Shown in pieces: positions 44,587 through 52,907 of a DNA stretch of 64,000 bases; the stretch's first letter is position 1; each line of letters starts with the position of its first letter. The position numbers and the translations under genes are program-made. Source of the DNA: Roseiarcus sp963775575. Its GTDB lineage: Bacteria; Pseudomonadota; Alphaproteobacteria; Rhizobiales; Beijerinckiaceae. The notes below the pieces were generated by a model. It made no database searches and was not told the origin of the DNA. It was given only the letters and a program-made list of their open reading frames with translations. The stretch is from positions 434,001 through 498,000 of the forward strand of contig CAVZJG010000002.1 of assembly GCA_963775575.1 (NCBI GenBank), in the 5' to 3' direction.

Positions 44587-44794
44587 CGAGCGCGAGGTGG
44601 GTTGCCTTGGCGGGCGCTTTGATCGCGCAAACTATCGCCGCTTCGTCCCCCTGATCCCGGCTCGCTGCCGAATAGCGCTTGCGGTCGATAACTGCGGGCT
44701 GGGAGGCGGGGCGCATTCGGTCTGCGCGCACGCTCGCTTGACATAACAAAGTTTTGATGCGGTTAATTCGCTGAATCCCGGCCGCGAAGAATGT
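44587..44794. other. Short gene-free segment after rne with a promoter-like sequence
   Basis: About 200 bases lie between the rne stop and the IS1595 left end, without a coding frame. The last part is AT-rich and contains TTGACATAACAAAG (from 44739), a good -35 hexamer. Candidate -10 sequences about 17 bp further on (GGTTAATT) are weak. If active it would fire towards the antisense side of the transposase. Confidence 0.25.
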
Positions 44795-45890
44795 TGCGTG
44801 CCTATCCGGTTAACGCAGACACCCCCTAGATGTAGGGTGCGTCCACGCGCCGGAATAAAGGTCGGCATAGGTCGGCGCCTCAACCCCGCCCGCGATGCCG
44901 AGCAGCGAGCGGAAGGCGTTGAACGGGTAGAACCGCCTGTTGAAGCGGAACGTGAACTCATTGAGGTAGGCTTGTAGGTGCTTCGCGCTCACGCCGTGGT
45001 GGATGCCGTTGAGCCAGGCCTTCAAATTGGAGAAGACGAGGTGGATCATCGGCATGAACTGTTCGACCATTTCGGGGTCGCCGCATTCGGCAATTGCATG
45101 GTGGTCGTAGCCCCGCTTGCGCAAGCTGGCATAGCCGCTCCAATCGTTGGTGACGATCAGCGAGCCTGGCATGACGGCGCTCTCGACAAAGCCACACAAG
45201 GAATTGGCGCCGCGGTCAGCAGCGATGGCCAGTCGTACTCGACCGGCATAGCGGCCATCCTTCCGCTTGTCTTGTGCCGTGCCCGGCTTCCGGCGGCGAA
45301 CCTCGACAGCGGCGGCCACCAGCGTTTTGTGGTGGATGCCCCGGCCTTCGCCGCGCGTCCTTCCACCGACCCACGTCTCATCAACCTCCACATGCTCTTT
45401 TGGCCGACCACCGATGCGGTCCTGGTCCGGCCGCACCATGCCCGCGCGCAGTTTGTGCAGGATGCCGAAGGCCGTTTCGTATCGTGTCAGCCCGAGTTGC
45501 CGCTGAAACTGCACCGCCGACATGCCCGGCGTTTGGCTGGCGACGAGGTACGCGGCCCAGAACCAGACGCTGAGCGGCGTATGACTGCGTTCCATGACCG
45601 TGCCGACCAGGAGACCGGCCTGGCGGCGGCACGCACGGCACTCCAGAACACCCGGTCGGGTGACAATGCGGAAGGGCTCGGCGATCAGGCCGCAATGCGG
45701 GCAGACAAAGCCGTCAGGCCAACGCGCGCGCCCAAGATAGGCAGCGCACGCCGCGTCATCGGGAAACAGCTGCTGAAACTCGGGGAGCGATTGGGGAAAA
45801 GCCAGATCGTCGCGCTGCTGGACGTCCATGGTCGCCATGATGCCCGACGCTAGCCCTGGTGGGTGTCTGCGTCAACCGGATAGGCACGCA
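44795..45890. mobile_element. IS1595-family insertion sequence, complete
   Basis: The element has perfect or near-perfect inverted ends. The left end (from 44795) reads TGCGTGCCTATCCGGTTAAC then GCAGACACCC. The right end inverted (from 45890) reads TGCGTGCCTATCCGGTTGAC then GCAGACACCC. There is a single mismatch in 30 bases. Between them lies one transposase gene on the minus strand. I could not see the 8-bp target duplication expected for this family (flanks AAGAATGT and AGAAATTA). That suggests one flank was rearranged after insertion, and only one side adjoins glycosyltransferase sequence. Confidence 0.88.
44810..45838 (-). CDS. IS1595-family (ISXO2-like) transposase
   Basis: The 342-residue transposase has the N-terminal zinc ribbon of the family: Cys46 and Cys49 (CPHCG) with Cys67 and Cys70 (CRAC). 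The catalytic DDE-type core follows. The first Asp is Asp154 in HVEVDETWVGGRTRG, the next lies in VTNDWSGYASL, and the region VFSNLKAWLNGIHHGVSAKHLQAYLNEFTFRFN is the ISXO2-like signature. The frame is intact. Its stop lies inside the left inverted repeat. Confidence 0.93.
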   Translation of the reverse strand: MATMDVQQRDDLAFPQSLPEFQQLFPDDAACAAYLGRARWPDGFVCPHCGLIAEPFRIVTRPGVLECRACRRQAGLLVGTVMERSHTPLSVWFWAAYLVASQTPGMSAVQFQRQLGLTRYETAFGILHKLRAGMVRPDQDRIGGRPKEHVEVDETWVGGRTRGEGRGIHHKTLVAAAVEVRRRKPGTAQDKRKDGRYAGRVRLAIAADRGANSLCGFVESAVMPGSLIVTNDWSGYASLRKRGYDHHAIAECGDPEMVEQFMPMIHLVFSNLKAWLNGIHHGVSAKHLQAYLNEFTFRFNRRFYPFNAFRSLLGIAGGVEAPTYADLYSGAWTHPTSRGCLR

Positions 45891-46105
45891 AGAAATTAGC
45901 AGCGCGCCAAAATTTGTCTTCGCGTCCCAGCGCCATCGGGGGTTCGATTAAGACGCTGAGAGCCTGGCGCGATCATATTGCCCCGGCGTTGCCCTGCGCC
46001 GAGTTTCACGTGATTGGTTCCGGCTCTGTTGACCCGCAGGGCGCGCCCCGGGTCTTCTTCCACAGACAGCTAACCAAGCGGAAGATGCAGGAGGTCTATT
46101 TTGGC
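45891..46105 (+). pseudogene. Glycosyltransferase family 4 fragment, upstream part
   Basis: The reading frame through SSRPSAIGGSIKTLRAWRD and then APALPCAEFHVIGSGSVDP is a glycosyltransferase group 1 core (iGGs-k-L---W---AP-LP-aeFhViGsG). It is cut on the left by the IS1595 end and on the right, after EVYFG, by the IS1634 element at 46105. The N-terminal domain is absent; no matching sequence is found left of the IS1595 copy. Joining 46105 to the base after the right-hand target copy restores EVYFG-ATAMLYPG in frame with the downstream fragment. Confidence 0.8.
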
Positions 46106-48055
46106 CCGACTTGAACAGTAAACGGGTCTTCGCGCTCGCAACCTGTTGATATTATTGACGGCGATCGGGCATTTTCGCCGAACGTGGTGGCACGTTTGCA
46201 CAATATTTCGGCTTGATAATTGATTGCGAATCGGATTCTGTGGTGCTCTGCTTTGGGGCCGCCATGTTCTTCCGCTTCAAGAGGTCGGGCGAGCGCACTT
46301 ACGTGCAGATCGTCGAGAACAAGCGCATCGGCGGCGCCGTGCGTCAGTCCGTCGTCGCCAATCCGGGGCGCGCCGACGAACTGGTCGCCTCCGGCGGGCT
46401 CGCCTCGCTCATCGCCTCGGGCGCCAAGCTCACCGATCAGGTGTTGCTCATCCATGCGCTCGACGAGGACGCCGACGGGGCCTTGTCGATCGCGGCCAAG
46501 CGGATTGGCGGGCCGCTGCTGTTCGGCAAGATCTGGGAGCGGCTCGGCGTCGCCGAGGTTCTCGGCGATCTGTTGAAGGAGCGCGCGTTCGAGTTCCCGG
46601 TCGAGCGGGCGGTGTTCGTCGCCGCGCTGCATCGGCTGTTCGTTTCCGGATCGGACCGCGACTGCGCGTCGTGGATGACGGATTACGACATCCCGGGCGC
46701 CGAGGGGCTTGACCTGCATCATTTCTACCGGGCGATGGCCTGGCTGGGCGAGGAGATGGAGGAGAAGCCGGCCGAGGCGCTGGCGCCGCGCTGCGTCAAG
46801 GACGTCATCGAGGAGAAGCTGTTCGATCGCCGCCGCGACCTCTTCACCGATCTGTCCGCCGTGTTCATGGACACCACGAGCCTGTCGTTTTACGGCGAGG
46901 GCGGCCAGACGCTGGGCGAGCGCGGCTATTCCAAGGATTATCGGCCCGATCTGAAGCAGATGATCCTCGGCCTCGTCGTCGACGGCGAGGGTCGGCCGAT
47001 CTGCACCGAGATGTGGCCGGGCAACACCGCCGACGTGACGACATTGCTGCCGGTCGTCGATCGGCTGCGTTCGCGCTTCGGGGTCGGCCGGGTCTGCGTC
47101 GTCGCCGATCGCGGCATGATCTCGGCCGCGACGATCGCCGGGCTCGAGGAACGCAATCTCGAATACATCCTGGGCGCACGCGAGCGCTCCGACGCGATCG
47201 TCAAAAGAATCGTGTTGGCGAACGATGATCCGTTCGTGCCGTTGCTCATCGAGCGCAAGGCCGGCCAAACTCAGTTGTTCGTCAAACAGCTGCAGATCGA
47301 GGGCGAGCGTTACGTCGTTTGCCGCAACGAAGCGGAGGCCGAGAAGGACCGCGAGAATCGCGAGGCGATCGTCGCCGCTCTCGCTGCGCAATTGAAAAGG
47401 GGCGACAAGGCGCTGATCGGCAATTCCGCCTATCGGCGCTATTTGCGCAAGACCAAAGGGGCCAAGGGCAAGCCGGCGTTCGAGATCGACGCCGGCAAGC
47501 TCGCCGAAGAAGCGCGGTTCGACGGAATCTTCGTGCTGCGCACCAACGCGAAAATCACGCCGCTGCAGGCGGTTCTGCGCTATCGCGACCTTCTCAAAGT
47601 CGAAAATCTCTTCCAGCGGACCAAGGCGGTAATGCGCACGCGGCCGATCTTCCACTCATCCGACGCCGCCATTCGTGGCCATGTCTTTTGCTCGTTCCTG
47701 GCGCTGGCGATGCAGAAGCATCTCGACGATCTCATGCGCGAAGCCGGCGTCGCGCCCGAGTGGCGGGTTCTGCTGCGCGATCTCGACCGTCTGAGCCAAG
47801 TGCGCATCCGTCATCGCGGCGCCGATTGGCTGGTGCGCAGCGACGCCGCGCCGGCGGTGACGACGCTCTTCAAACGCGCTCATCTCGCCCTGCCGCCGCG
47901 CGCCCGCCAGGCTCGCCCCCCGCCGCCTGCCCAACTCAAACGCGCCCAAAAACGCCGCGGCCGCCCAAGGCGTAGTGCCACGCCGACTTGAATTTCCCTA
48001 AAATGCCAGCGCAATCAATCATTTACGAAAATTAGGTGTCCAACTTGGGCTTGGC
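46101..48055. mobile_element. IS1634-family insertion sequence with 5-bp target duplication TTGGC
   Basis: The element occupies about 46106-48050 and interrupts a glycosyltransferase gene. Direct copies of TTGGC flank it (46101-46105 and 48051-48055). The ends are imperfectly inverted: GCCCGACTTGAACA at 46104-46117 and TGTCCAACTTGGGC at 48037-48050. Removing the element and one TTGGC restores the host frame, which supports these boundaries. One intact transposase gene fills most of it. Confidence 0.82.
46264..47991 (+). CDS. IS1634-family transposase
   Basis: From ATG 46264 (MFFRFKRSGERTYVQIVENKR) the protein has 575 residues; a TTG 51 bases upstream is also open. The DDE domain of the IS4 superfamily is visible. 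The first Asp is in AVFMDTTSLSFYGE, then GYSKDYRPDLKQMILGLVVD, a typical IS1634 block. The second Asp is in VVADRGMISAAT and the Glu in LLKVENLFQRTKAVM, with the family's Y-x2-L-x3-E spacing. The C-terminus is basic (RAQKRRGRPRR). No disruption is seen, so it may be active. Confidence 0.92.
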   Translation: MFFRFKRSGERTYVQIVENKRIGGAVRQSVVANPGRADELVASGGLASLIASGAKLTDQVLLIHALDEDADGALSIAAKRIGGPLLFGKIWERLGVAEVLGDLLKERAFEFPVERAVFVAALHRLFVSGSDRDCASWMTDYDIPGAEGLDLHHFYRAMAWLGEEMEEKPAEALAPRCVKDVIEEKLFDRRRDLFTDLSAVFMDTTSLSFYGEGGQTLGERGYSKDYRPDLKQMILGLVVDGEGRPICTEMWPGNTADVTTLLPVVDRLRSRFGVGRVCVVADRGMISAATIAGLEERNLEYILGARERSDAIVKRIVLANDDPFVPLLIERKAGQTQLFVKQLQIEGERYVVCRNEAEAEKDRENREAIVAALAAQLKRGDKALIGNSAYRRYLRKTKGAKGKPAFEIDAGKLAEEARFDGIFVLRTNAKITPLQAVLRYRDLLKVENLFQRTKAVMRTRPIFHSSDAAIRGHVFCSFLALAMQKHLDDLMREAGVAPEWRVLLRDLDRLSQVRIRHRGADWLVRSDAAPAVTTLFKRAHLALPPRARQARPPPPAQLKRAQKRRGRPRRSATPT

Positions 48056-48367
48056 GCTACCGCGATGCTCTATCCCGGCGCAAACGACGAGACTTTTCGC
48101 CTCGCGGCGGCCGAGGCCCAATGTTCTGGGCTTCCAGTAGTCACCCTGCGCTTAGGTTCGTTGAAGGCGCGCGTAAGACATGGAATAGATGGATTCACCT
48201 GCAACGATTATAGGGATATGGCCGAAAAATCAATTTTAATTGCAAATAATCGTGAAATATATTTGGCTCTACGTAACGGTCCGGTTACAGATAGAGTCAA
48301 TAGAACTTGAGATTTTGTCGCAAAATTGTGGGAACAATTGGTATTTTGCCGATATCGCGGCTGTTGA
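48051..48367 (+). pseudogene. Glycosyltransferase family 4 fragment, downstream part with premature stop
   Basis: The frame reads ATAMLYPGANDETFRLAAAEAQCSGLPVV, the nucleotide-sugar binding E-x7-E region of GT4 enzymes, and continues through VRHGIDGFTCNDYRDMAEK. A TGA at 48308-48310 interrupts it. The same frame continues as DFVAKLWEQLVFCRYRGC to a second stop at 48365. In this family a Trp is common just before D-VA--WE-L, so TGA probably arose from TGG. With the IS insertion and missing N-terminus, the gene is dead. Its base composition is noticeably AT-richer than the core genes. Confidence 0.78.
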
Positions 48368-49034
48368 CAATGCTTGCAGCGGGAGACATAGATAGAGTCC
48401 TGTCCGAGATGCTTGATCAGAAGTCGTGTAGATTAACGTATTGGCTTAATTGACGTCACTATCTAGATTTAAATTGATCGCGCCGACCTTCCGAACCGCA
48501 TGTCTTCGTTGCCGTCAGCCCCTCACTGATTGCCGTCGAAACGGATATGAGAATCGTACGGGAGAATTTGCCTTCTCGATGGCATAGCGACGAGCCGTTT
48601 TCGCTCCCGGTAGTTGCCCGATGATTTGCGCAAGTCGCTGGGAGGCTCGGAAACCGCACGAAGATACCCCCCACACGCCGATCTTCGCCCAGCGCACGGA
48701 TGCGGTTGCACCGGATCGTCGATGGACTATAGCGCTCGTGGATGCCCCCAACACAACGATCCCGCGCCGAAAGTTCGTCGCCCGTGAAGAGTCCTGAAAG
48801 CGGTGGACTGTCGAGCTTTCCGGTGGGTTTGAAGTAATCGCTTTTGCCGGTTTCGACCGGGCGGCGGCGCGTGAACTTGCAAATTGAAACGGCCCTCGGG
48901 TCGCGATCCTGTCATCGCGAGTGGCGCGATTGGGAGTTTCGCGACGCGGCCGAAGGAGCGTCGGAACGGCGAACAGCGGAACCTCTTCCGCGCCCGCCTA
49001 GACCAAAACGTCGACATGGGCCAGTTGATAAGAA
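48368..49034. other. Gene-free accessory DNA between the glycosyltransferase remnant and tRNA-Arg
   Basis: In these 667 bases no frame has protein-like character on either strand, and no rRNA or repeat array is seen. The first ~120 bases are AT-rich (for example CTATCTAGATTTAAATTGATC), unlike the core genome. The rest approaches the core composition. I see no integrase remnant. Confidence 0.5.
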
Positions 49035-49111
49035 TGGCGCGCCCGAAGGGATTCGAACCCCTGGCCCCCAAATTCGTAGTCTGGTGCTCTATCCAGCTGA
49101 GCTACGGGCGC
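49035..49111 (-). tRNA. tRNA-Arg (anticodon ACG)
   Basis: The minus-strand cloverleaf has acceptor GCGCCCG pairing with CGGGCGC, D arm GCTC-AGCTGGATA-GAGC, anticodon stem CCAGA/TTTGG with loop CTACGAA (anticodon ACG at 49077-49075), and T arm AGGGG-TTCGAAT-CCCTT. The discriminator is G and the CCA is encoded (49037-49035). The ACG tRNA (read as ICG after editing) decodes CGU/CGC/CGA arginine codons. Its 3' end faces the accessory block. Confidence 0.96.
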
Positions 49112-49243
49112 GCAAGGCCTTAAGCGACGGGAGGGTCCTCCCGCGCGGCAGAGGCGCCCTCTAGACGCTTTTGCCGGCGCAGGCAAGGGCCGTTTGATCG
49201 GCGGCCTTGCCTGCGCGCCCCGGCGCGGCTAATCCAAGCGTCT

Positions 49244-50536
49244 GTGCCCCATCCTCGCCCCATCGCCTTTCTCGACGCCCGGCTGATCGATCCCGCCGAG
49301 ATGCACGAATCGCGTGGCGGCGCGCTCGTCGTCGACGGCAAGATCGCGGCGCTCGGCGAGGGCGTGACGCGCGAAGCCGTCCCCGCCGAAGCGTGGATTG
49401 TCGACTGCGAGGGCGACGTCCTCGCGCCCGGCCTCGTCGACATGCGCGCCTTCATCGGCGAGCCCGGCGCCGAGCACCGCGAGACCATCGCCAGCGCCAG
49501 CGCCGCCGCCGCGGCGGGGGGCGTGACGACGCTCGTCGCCCGCCCGGACACCAATCCGCCGGTCGACGATCCCGCCGTGGTCGATTTCATCCTGCGCCGT
49601 GCGCGCGCCACCGCCAAGGTCCGCGTGCTGCCCTGCGCGGCTCTGACCAAGGGCCTCGAGGGGCGCGAGATCGCCGAGATCGGACTGCTCGCCGAGGCCG
49701 GCGCCGTGGCCTTTTCCAACGGCCCCCACAGCGTCGCCAACGCGCAGACGATGCGGCGCGCGCTGACCTACGCCCGCGATTTCGACGCGCTGGTCATGCA
49801 CTTTTGCGAGGACCGCGACCTTCGCGGCGACGGGGTGATGGCGGAGGGCGAGAGCTCCAGCCGCCTCGGCCTCGCCGGAATCCCACGCGAAGCAGAGACG
49901 ATCGTGCTGGAGCGCGATCTGCGCCTGGTCGCGCTGACCGGCGCGCGCTATCACGCGGCCCTCGTCTCCAACCGGCTGTCGCTCGAGGCGATGGCGCGGG
50001 CGCGCCAAGCCGGCCTGCCGGTCAGTTGCGGCGTCTCGATCAACCATCTCACCCTCAACGAGAACGACGTCGGCGACTACCGCACCTTTCTCAAGCTGAA
50101 CCCGCCGCTTCGCGGCGAGGACGAACGCCTCGCGCTCGTCGAAGCGCTGAACGCCGGCCTCATCGACGTCATCGTCTCCGATCACGATCCGCAGGACGTC
50201 GAGACCAAGCGGCTGCCGTTCGCCGAGGCGGCGGCGGGCGCGATCGGGGTCGAGACGATGCTGGCGGCGAGCTTGCGCCTCGTCTACGCCGGCGGCGTCT
50301 CGCTGCCTCGGCTGCTGCGCGCGATGACGACCCGGCCGGCGGAAATCTTGGGGCTCCCGTGCGGACGCCTGGCGGTCGGCGCGCCGGCCGACCTGGTGCG
50401 CTTCGACCCCGAAGCGCCGTTCACGCTCGACCCGGCGACGCTGCATTCGCGCTGCCGCAACACCCCCTTCGACGAAGCGCAGCTCGAAGGCCGGGTCAAG
50501 ATGACCCTGGTTGCGGGACGGGTCGCGCACGAATAG
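49244..50536 (+). CDS. Dihydroorotase-family protein lacking the HxH metal site (PyrC/PyrX-like)
   Basis: The 430-residue amidohydrolase-fold protein starts at GTG 49244 with VPHPRPIAFLDARLIDP. It aligns with class I dihydroorotases through GVTTLVARPDTNPPVDD, NHLTLNEND and VSDHDPQDVETKRLPFAEAAAGAIG. The metal-binding D-x-H-x-H after the first strand is replaced by PGLVDMRAFIGEPG, so both His are missing. Such proteins, often annotated pyrC, are probably structural partners of aspartate transcarbamoylase (PyrC'/PyrX type) rather than enzymes. The usual upstream pyrB is absent here; tRNA-Arg and the accessory block lie in its place. plsY and dprA follow as usual. Confidence 0.88.
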   Translation: MPHPRPIAFLDARLIDPAEMHESRGGALVVDGKIAALGEGVTREAVPAEAWIVDCEGDVLAPGLVDMRAFIGEPGAEHRETIASASAAAAAGGVTTLVARPDTNPPVDDPAVVDFILRRARATAKVRVLPCAALTKGLEGREIAEIGLLAEAGAVAFSNGPHSVANAQTMRRALTYARDFDALVMHFCEDRDLRGDGVMAEGESSSRLGLAGIPREAETIVLERDLRLVALTGARYHAALVSNRLSLEAMARARQAGLPVSCGVSINHLTLNENDVGDYRTFLKLNPPLRGEDERLALVEALNAGLIDVIVSDHDPQDVETKRLPFAEAAAGAIGVETMLAASLRLVYAGGVSLPRLLRAMTTRPAEILGLPCGRLAVGAPADLVRFDPEAPFTLDPATLHSRCRNTPFDEAQLEGRVKMTLVAGRVAHE

Positions 50537-50578
50537 GCTTTGCGCCGGACTTCCTGCGTTGCGAGGCGAACCGCGCCC

Positions 50579-51187
50579 ATGGCGATTTCCCTGGATGGCA
50601 TTTACGCGTTTCTTGCGCTCGCCATAGGCTACCTCTTCGGTTCGATCCCGTTCGGCCTGCTGCTGACTCGACTCGCCGGGACCGCCGATTTGCGCAGCTT
50701 AGGCTCGGGCAATATCGGCGCGACCAATGTGCTGCGCACCGGCCGCAAGGATCTCGCCGCAGCGACGCTGATCCTCGACGCGGCCAAGGCGACGGCGGCT
50801 TACGTGCTCGCGGCGACGATGTTCCACGACGAGACCGCCGGTCTCGCCGGCGCGGCGGGCGCATTTTTCGGCCATCTCTATCCCCTTTGGTTGCGCTTTC
50901 GCGGCGGCAAGGGCGTTGCGACGTTTCTCGGCGGCCTGATCGGCGCCTTCTGGCCCGGAGCGATCGTCTTCGTGCTCGTCTGGCTCGCGACGGCGGCCTT
51001 GACCCGCTATTCCTCGGCGGCGGCGCTCGCCGCCAGCCTCGCGGCGCCGTTCGCGGCTCTGGCGCTCGGGGCGAACGGGGTCGCCGCCGTCTTCGGCGCG
51101 CTCGCGCTGCTGCTGTGGATCAAGCATAGCGCCAATATCGGGCGCTTGATCGCAGGAACCGAAACGAAAATCGGCGGAAAGGGCTGA
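50579..51187 (+). CDS. plsY: Glycerol-3-phosphate acyltransferase PlsY
   Basis: The 202-residue integral membrane enzyme transfers acyl from acyl-phosphate to glycerol-3-phosphate, the first step of phospholipid synthesis. From ATG 50579 (MAISLDGIYAF) it shows GYLFGSIPFGLLL, the catalytic loop DLRSLGSGNIGATNVLR and the LRFRGGKGVAT motif, with about five to seven membrane spans. It lies between the pyrC-like gene and dprA, a conserved alphaproteobacterial neighbourhood. Confidence 0.96.
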   Translation: MAISLDGIYAFLALAIGYLFGSIPFGLLLTRLAGTADLRSLGSGNIGATNVLRTGRKDLAAATLILDAAKATAAYVLAATMFHDETAGLAGAAGAFFGHLYPLWLRFRGGKGVATFLGGLIGAFWPGAIVFVLVWLATAALTRYSSAAALAASLAAPFAALALGANGVAAVFGALALLLWIKHSANIGRLIAGTETKIGGKG

Positions 51188-51190
51188 GCC

Positions 51191-52414
51191 TTGACGAAGA
51201 GGCCGGCGAACGTCCGCCTCACCGACGACCAGCGGTTCGACTGGCTCCGGCTCATTCGCTCGGAGAACGTCGGCCCACGCGCCTTTTTCGCCCTGTTGGG
51301 AAAGTTCGGCGCCGCCGGCGCGGCGCTCGACGCCCTGCCGGATCTGGCGCGCCGCGGCGGCGCGTTACGGCCGATCCGCGTCGCCAGCGTCGAGGAGATC
51401 GAGCGCGAAATTGCGGCGGCGCGGAAGATCGGCGTTCGCTTCGTCGCTTTCGACGAGCCGGGATATCCCCCCGCGTTGCGCCAGATCGATTCGGCGCCTC
51501 CCGTCCTCGCCGTGCGCGGACGCGACGAGGCGATGCAGCAGCCCGCCGTCGCCATCGTCGGTTCGCGCAACGCCTCGGCGGCGGGCCTGACCTTCGCCGA
51601 TCTGCTGGCGCGCGGCCTCGGCCAGGCCGGCTACGTCGTCGTCTCGGGCTTGGCGCGCGGGGTCGACCAGCGCGCCCATTTCGCCGCGCTCGAGACCGGC
51701 ACGATCGGCGTGCTGGCGGGCGGCTGCGCGCGGCCCTATCCGCCCGAGGCGACCGCCCTCATTCCCCGCATCGCCGAATTCGGCGCGATCGTTTCAGAAA
51801 TGCCGATCGAATGGCAGCCGCGAGGCCGCGATTTTCCCCGCCGCAACCGCCTGATTTCCGGCTTGGCGCTCGGCACGGCGGTCATCGAAGCGGCGCGCGG
51901 ATCGGGATCGCTCATCACCGCCAGGTTTGCCGCCGAGCAGAACCGCGAAGTGTTCGCCGCGCCCGGCTCGCCGCTCGATCCGCGCGCCGAGGGGACGAAC
52001 GACCTGTTGCGCCAGGGCGCCAATCTCTGCGCGCGAGCCGAGGACGTGCTCGCCGTCCTCGATCCCATTCGCGCCCGCGACCCCTTTTCGCGCTTCGAGG
52101 AAGCCGAGCGCGATCGAAGCGGGCCGGAATGGGACGAGCGGACGCTGTTCGGCGTCGATCCGGACGAGCCGCCTTTGGCGCGCACGGACGACGACGGCGG
52201 CGGCGAACGCGACGAGGCCGATTCGCAGGCGCGCCGCCGACGCATCGAAGCGCTGCTCGGCCCTGCGCCGGTCTCGATCGACGATCTTGCGCGCGCCGCG
52301 GAAGTCTCCGTGCGCGAAATTCGCACCGCGCTCATCGAACTGGAACTCGCCGGACGCGTGGAATATCAGGGCGGCGATCGCGTCGCCCTGGTTGCGCCGA
52401 GCGCGGAAGACTAG
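51191..52414 (+). CDS. dprA: DNA processing protein DprA
   Basis: DprA loads RecA onto incoming single-stranded DNA during transformation. The 407-residue protein starts at TTG 51191, three bases after plsY. The SAM-like N-terminal part (FDWLRLIRSENVGPRAFFALL) is followed by the extended Rossmann domain with VAIVGSRNASAAG, VVSGLARGVDQRAH, LAGGCARPYPPE and the DFPRRNRLISGLA signature. The C-terminus carries the winged-helix extension (PAPVSIDDLARAAEVSVREIRTALIELELAGRVEY). No other competence genes are visible nearby. Confidence 0.96.
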   Translation: MTKRPANVRLTDDQRFDWLRLIRSENVGPRAFFALLGKFGAAGAALDALPDLARRGGALRPIRVASVEEIEREIAAARKIGVRFVAFDEPGYPPALRQIDSAPPVLAVRGRDEAMQQPAVAIVGSRNASAAGLTFADLLARGLGQAGYVVVSGLARGVDQRAHFAALETGTIGVLAGGCARPYPPEATALIPRIAEFGAIVSEMPIEWQPRGRDFPRRNRLISGLALGTAVIEAARGSGSLITARFAAEQNREVFAAPGSPLDPRAEGTNDLLRQGANLCARAEDVLAVLDPIRARDPFSRFEEAERDRSGPEWDERTLFGVDPDEPPLARTDDDGGGERDEADSQARRRRIEALLGPAPVSIDDLARAAEVSVREIRTALIELELAGRVEYQGGDRVALVAPSAED

Positions 52415-52508
52415 GTTCGGGCGGGCCGAGCGTCCTCGCCGCTCGAAGCACTCTCGGAAAAGGGGATGGGGAGAGGGCGAACGCCGGGCCGATCGCCCGG
52501 AAACGGCG

Positions 52509-52775
52509 TCACCGGTCCGACAGCGCCATCGACGAGGCGTCCGCGCGCGCCGACGCCTCGCCCTCGGCCCGCGCCATCGCCAGAAAATAAGCCAGCAGGT
52601 CGAGACGGGCCGCGCTCGCCATCGATTCCAGTTGCCCGCTCATGTCGGCGATATAGCGCGCGACCGCGATCGCCTCCGCGGCCAGGCTCGCTGCCCGATC
52701 CGGCGGCGGCGCCTGAACGCCCGATCGACGACGGACCTCGCTTCGATTTGTTGCACGCTTTGGATGCATGACCAT
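52509..52775 (-). CDS. Small conserved protein of unknown function
   Basis: From ATG 52775 (MVMHPKRATNRSEV) the product is 88 residues. The core AAEAIAVARYIADMSGQLESMAS and then ARLDLLAYFLAMARAEGEA is amphipathic helix, a pattern I associate with small Rhizobiales proteins of the form YIADM---L--MA---LD-LAYFL-MAR-EA. A second ATG at 52769 is equally possible. The longer frame to 52883 crosses AT-rich intergenic DNA. Function unknown. Confidence 0.6.
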   Translation of the reverse strand: MVMHPKRATNRSEVRRRSGVQAPPPDRAASLAAEAIAVARYIADMSGQLESMASAARLDLLAYFLAMARAEGEASARADASSMALSDR

Positions 52776-52907
52776 CGCTTGCCCGCCCGACACCCCGGAA
52801 AAACGAAAATTGCCAATCGTCCATGTGCACGCACTCCGTGTATTCTCGATTCGCTCAACTTGCAACTGTTCGCACGTTGACAATTGGTCGAATTGTCGCG
52901 TCGCGCG

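Noticed and set aside
45914..46114. Stand-alone 66-residue protein
   Set aside because: Its sequence is a glycosyltransferase core cut by the IS1634 element, ending in IS sequence; it is better called a pseudogene fragment.
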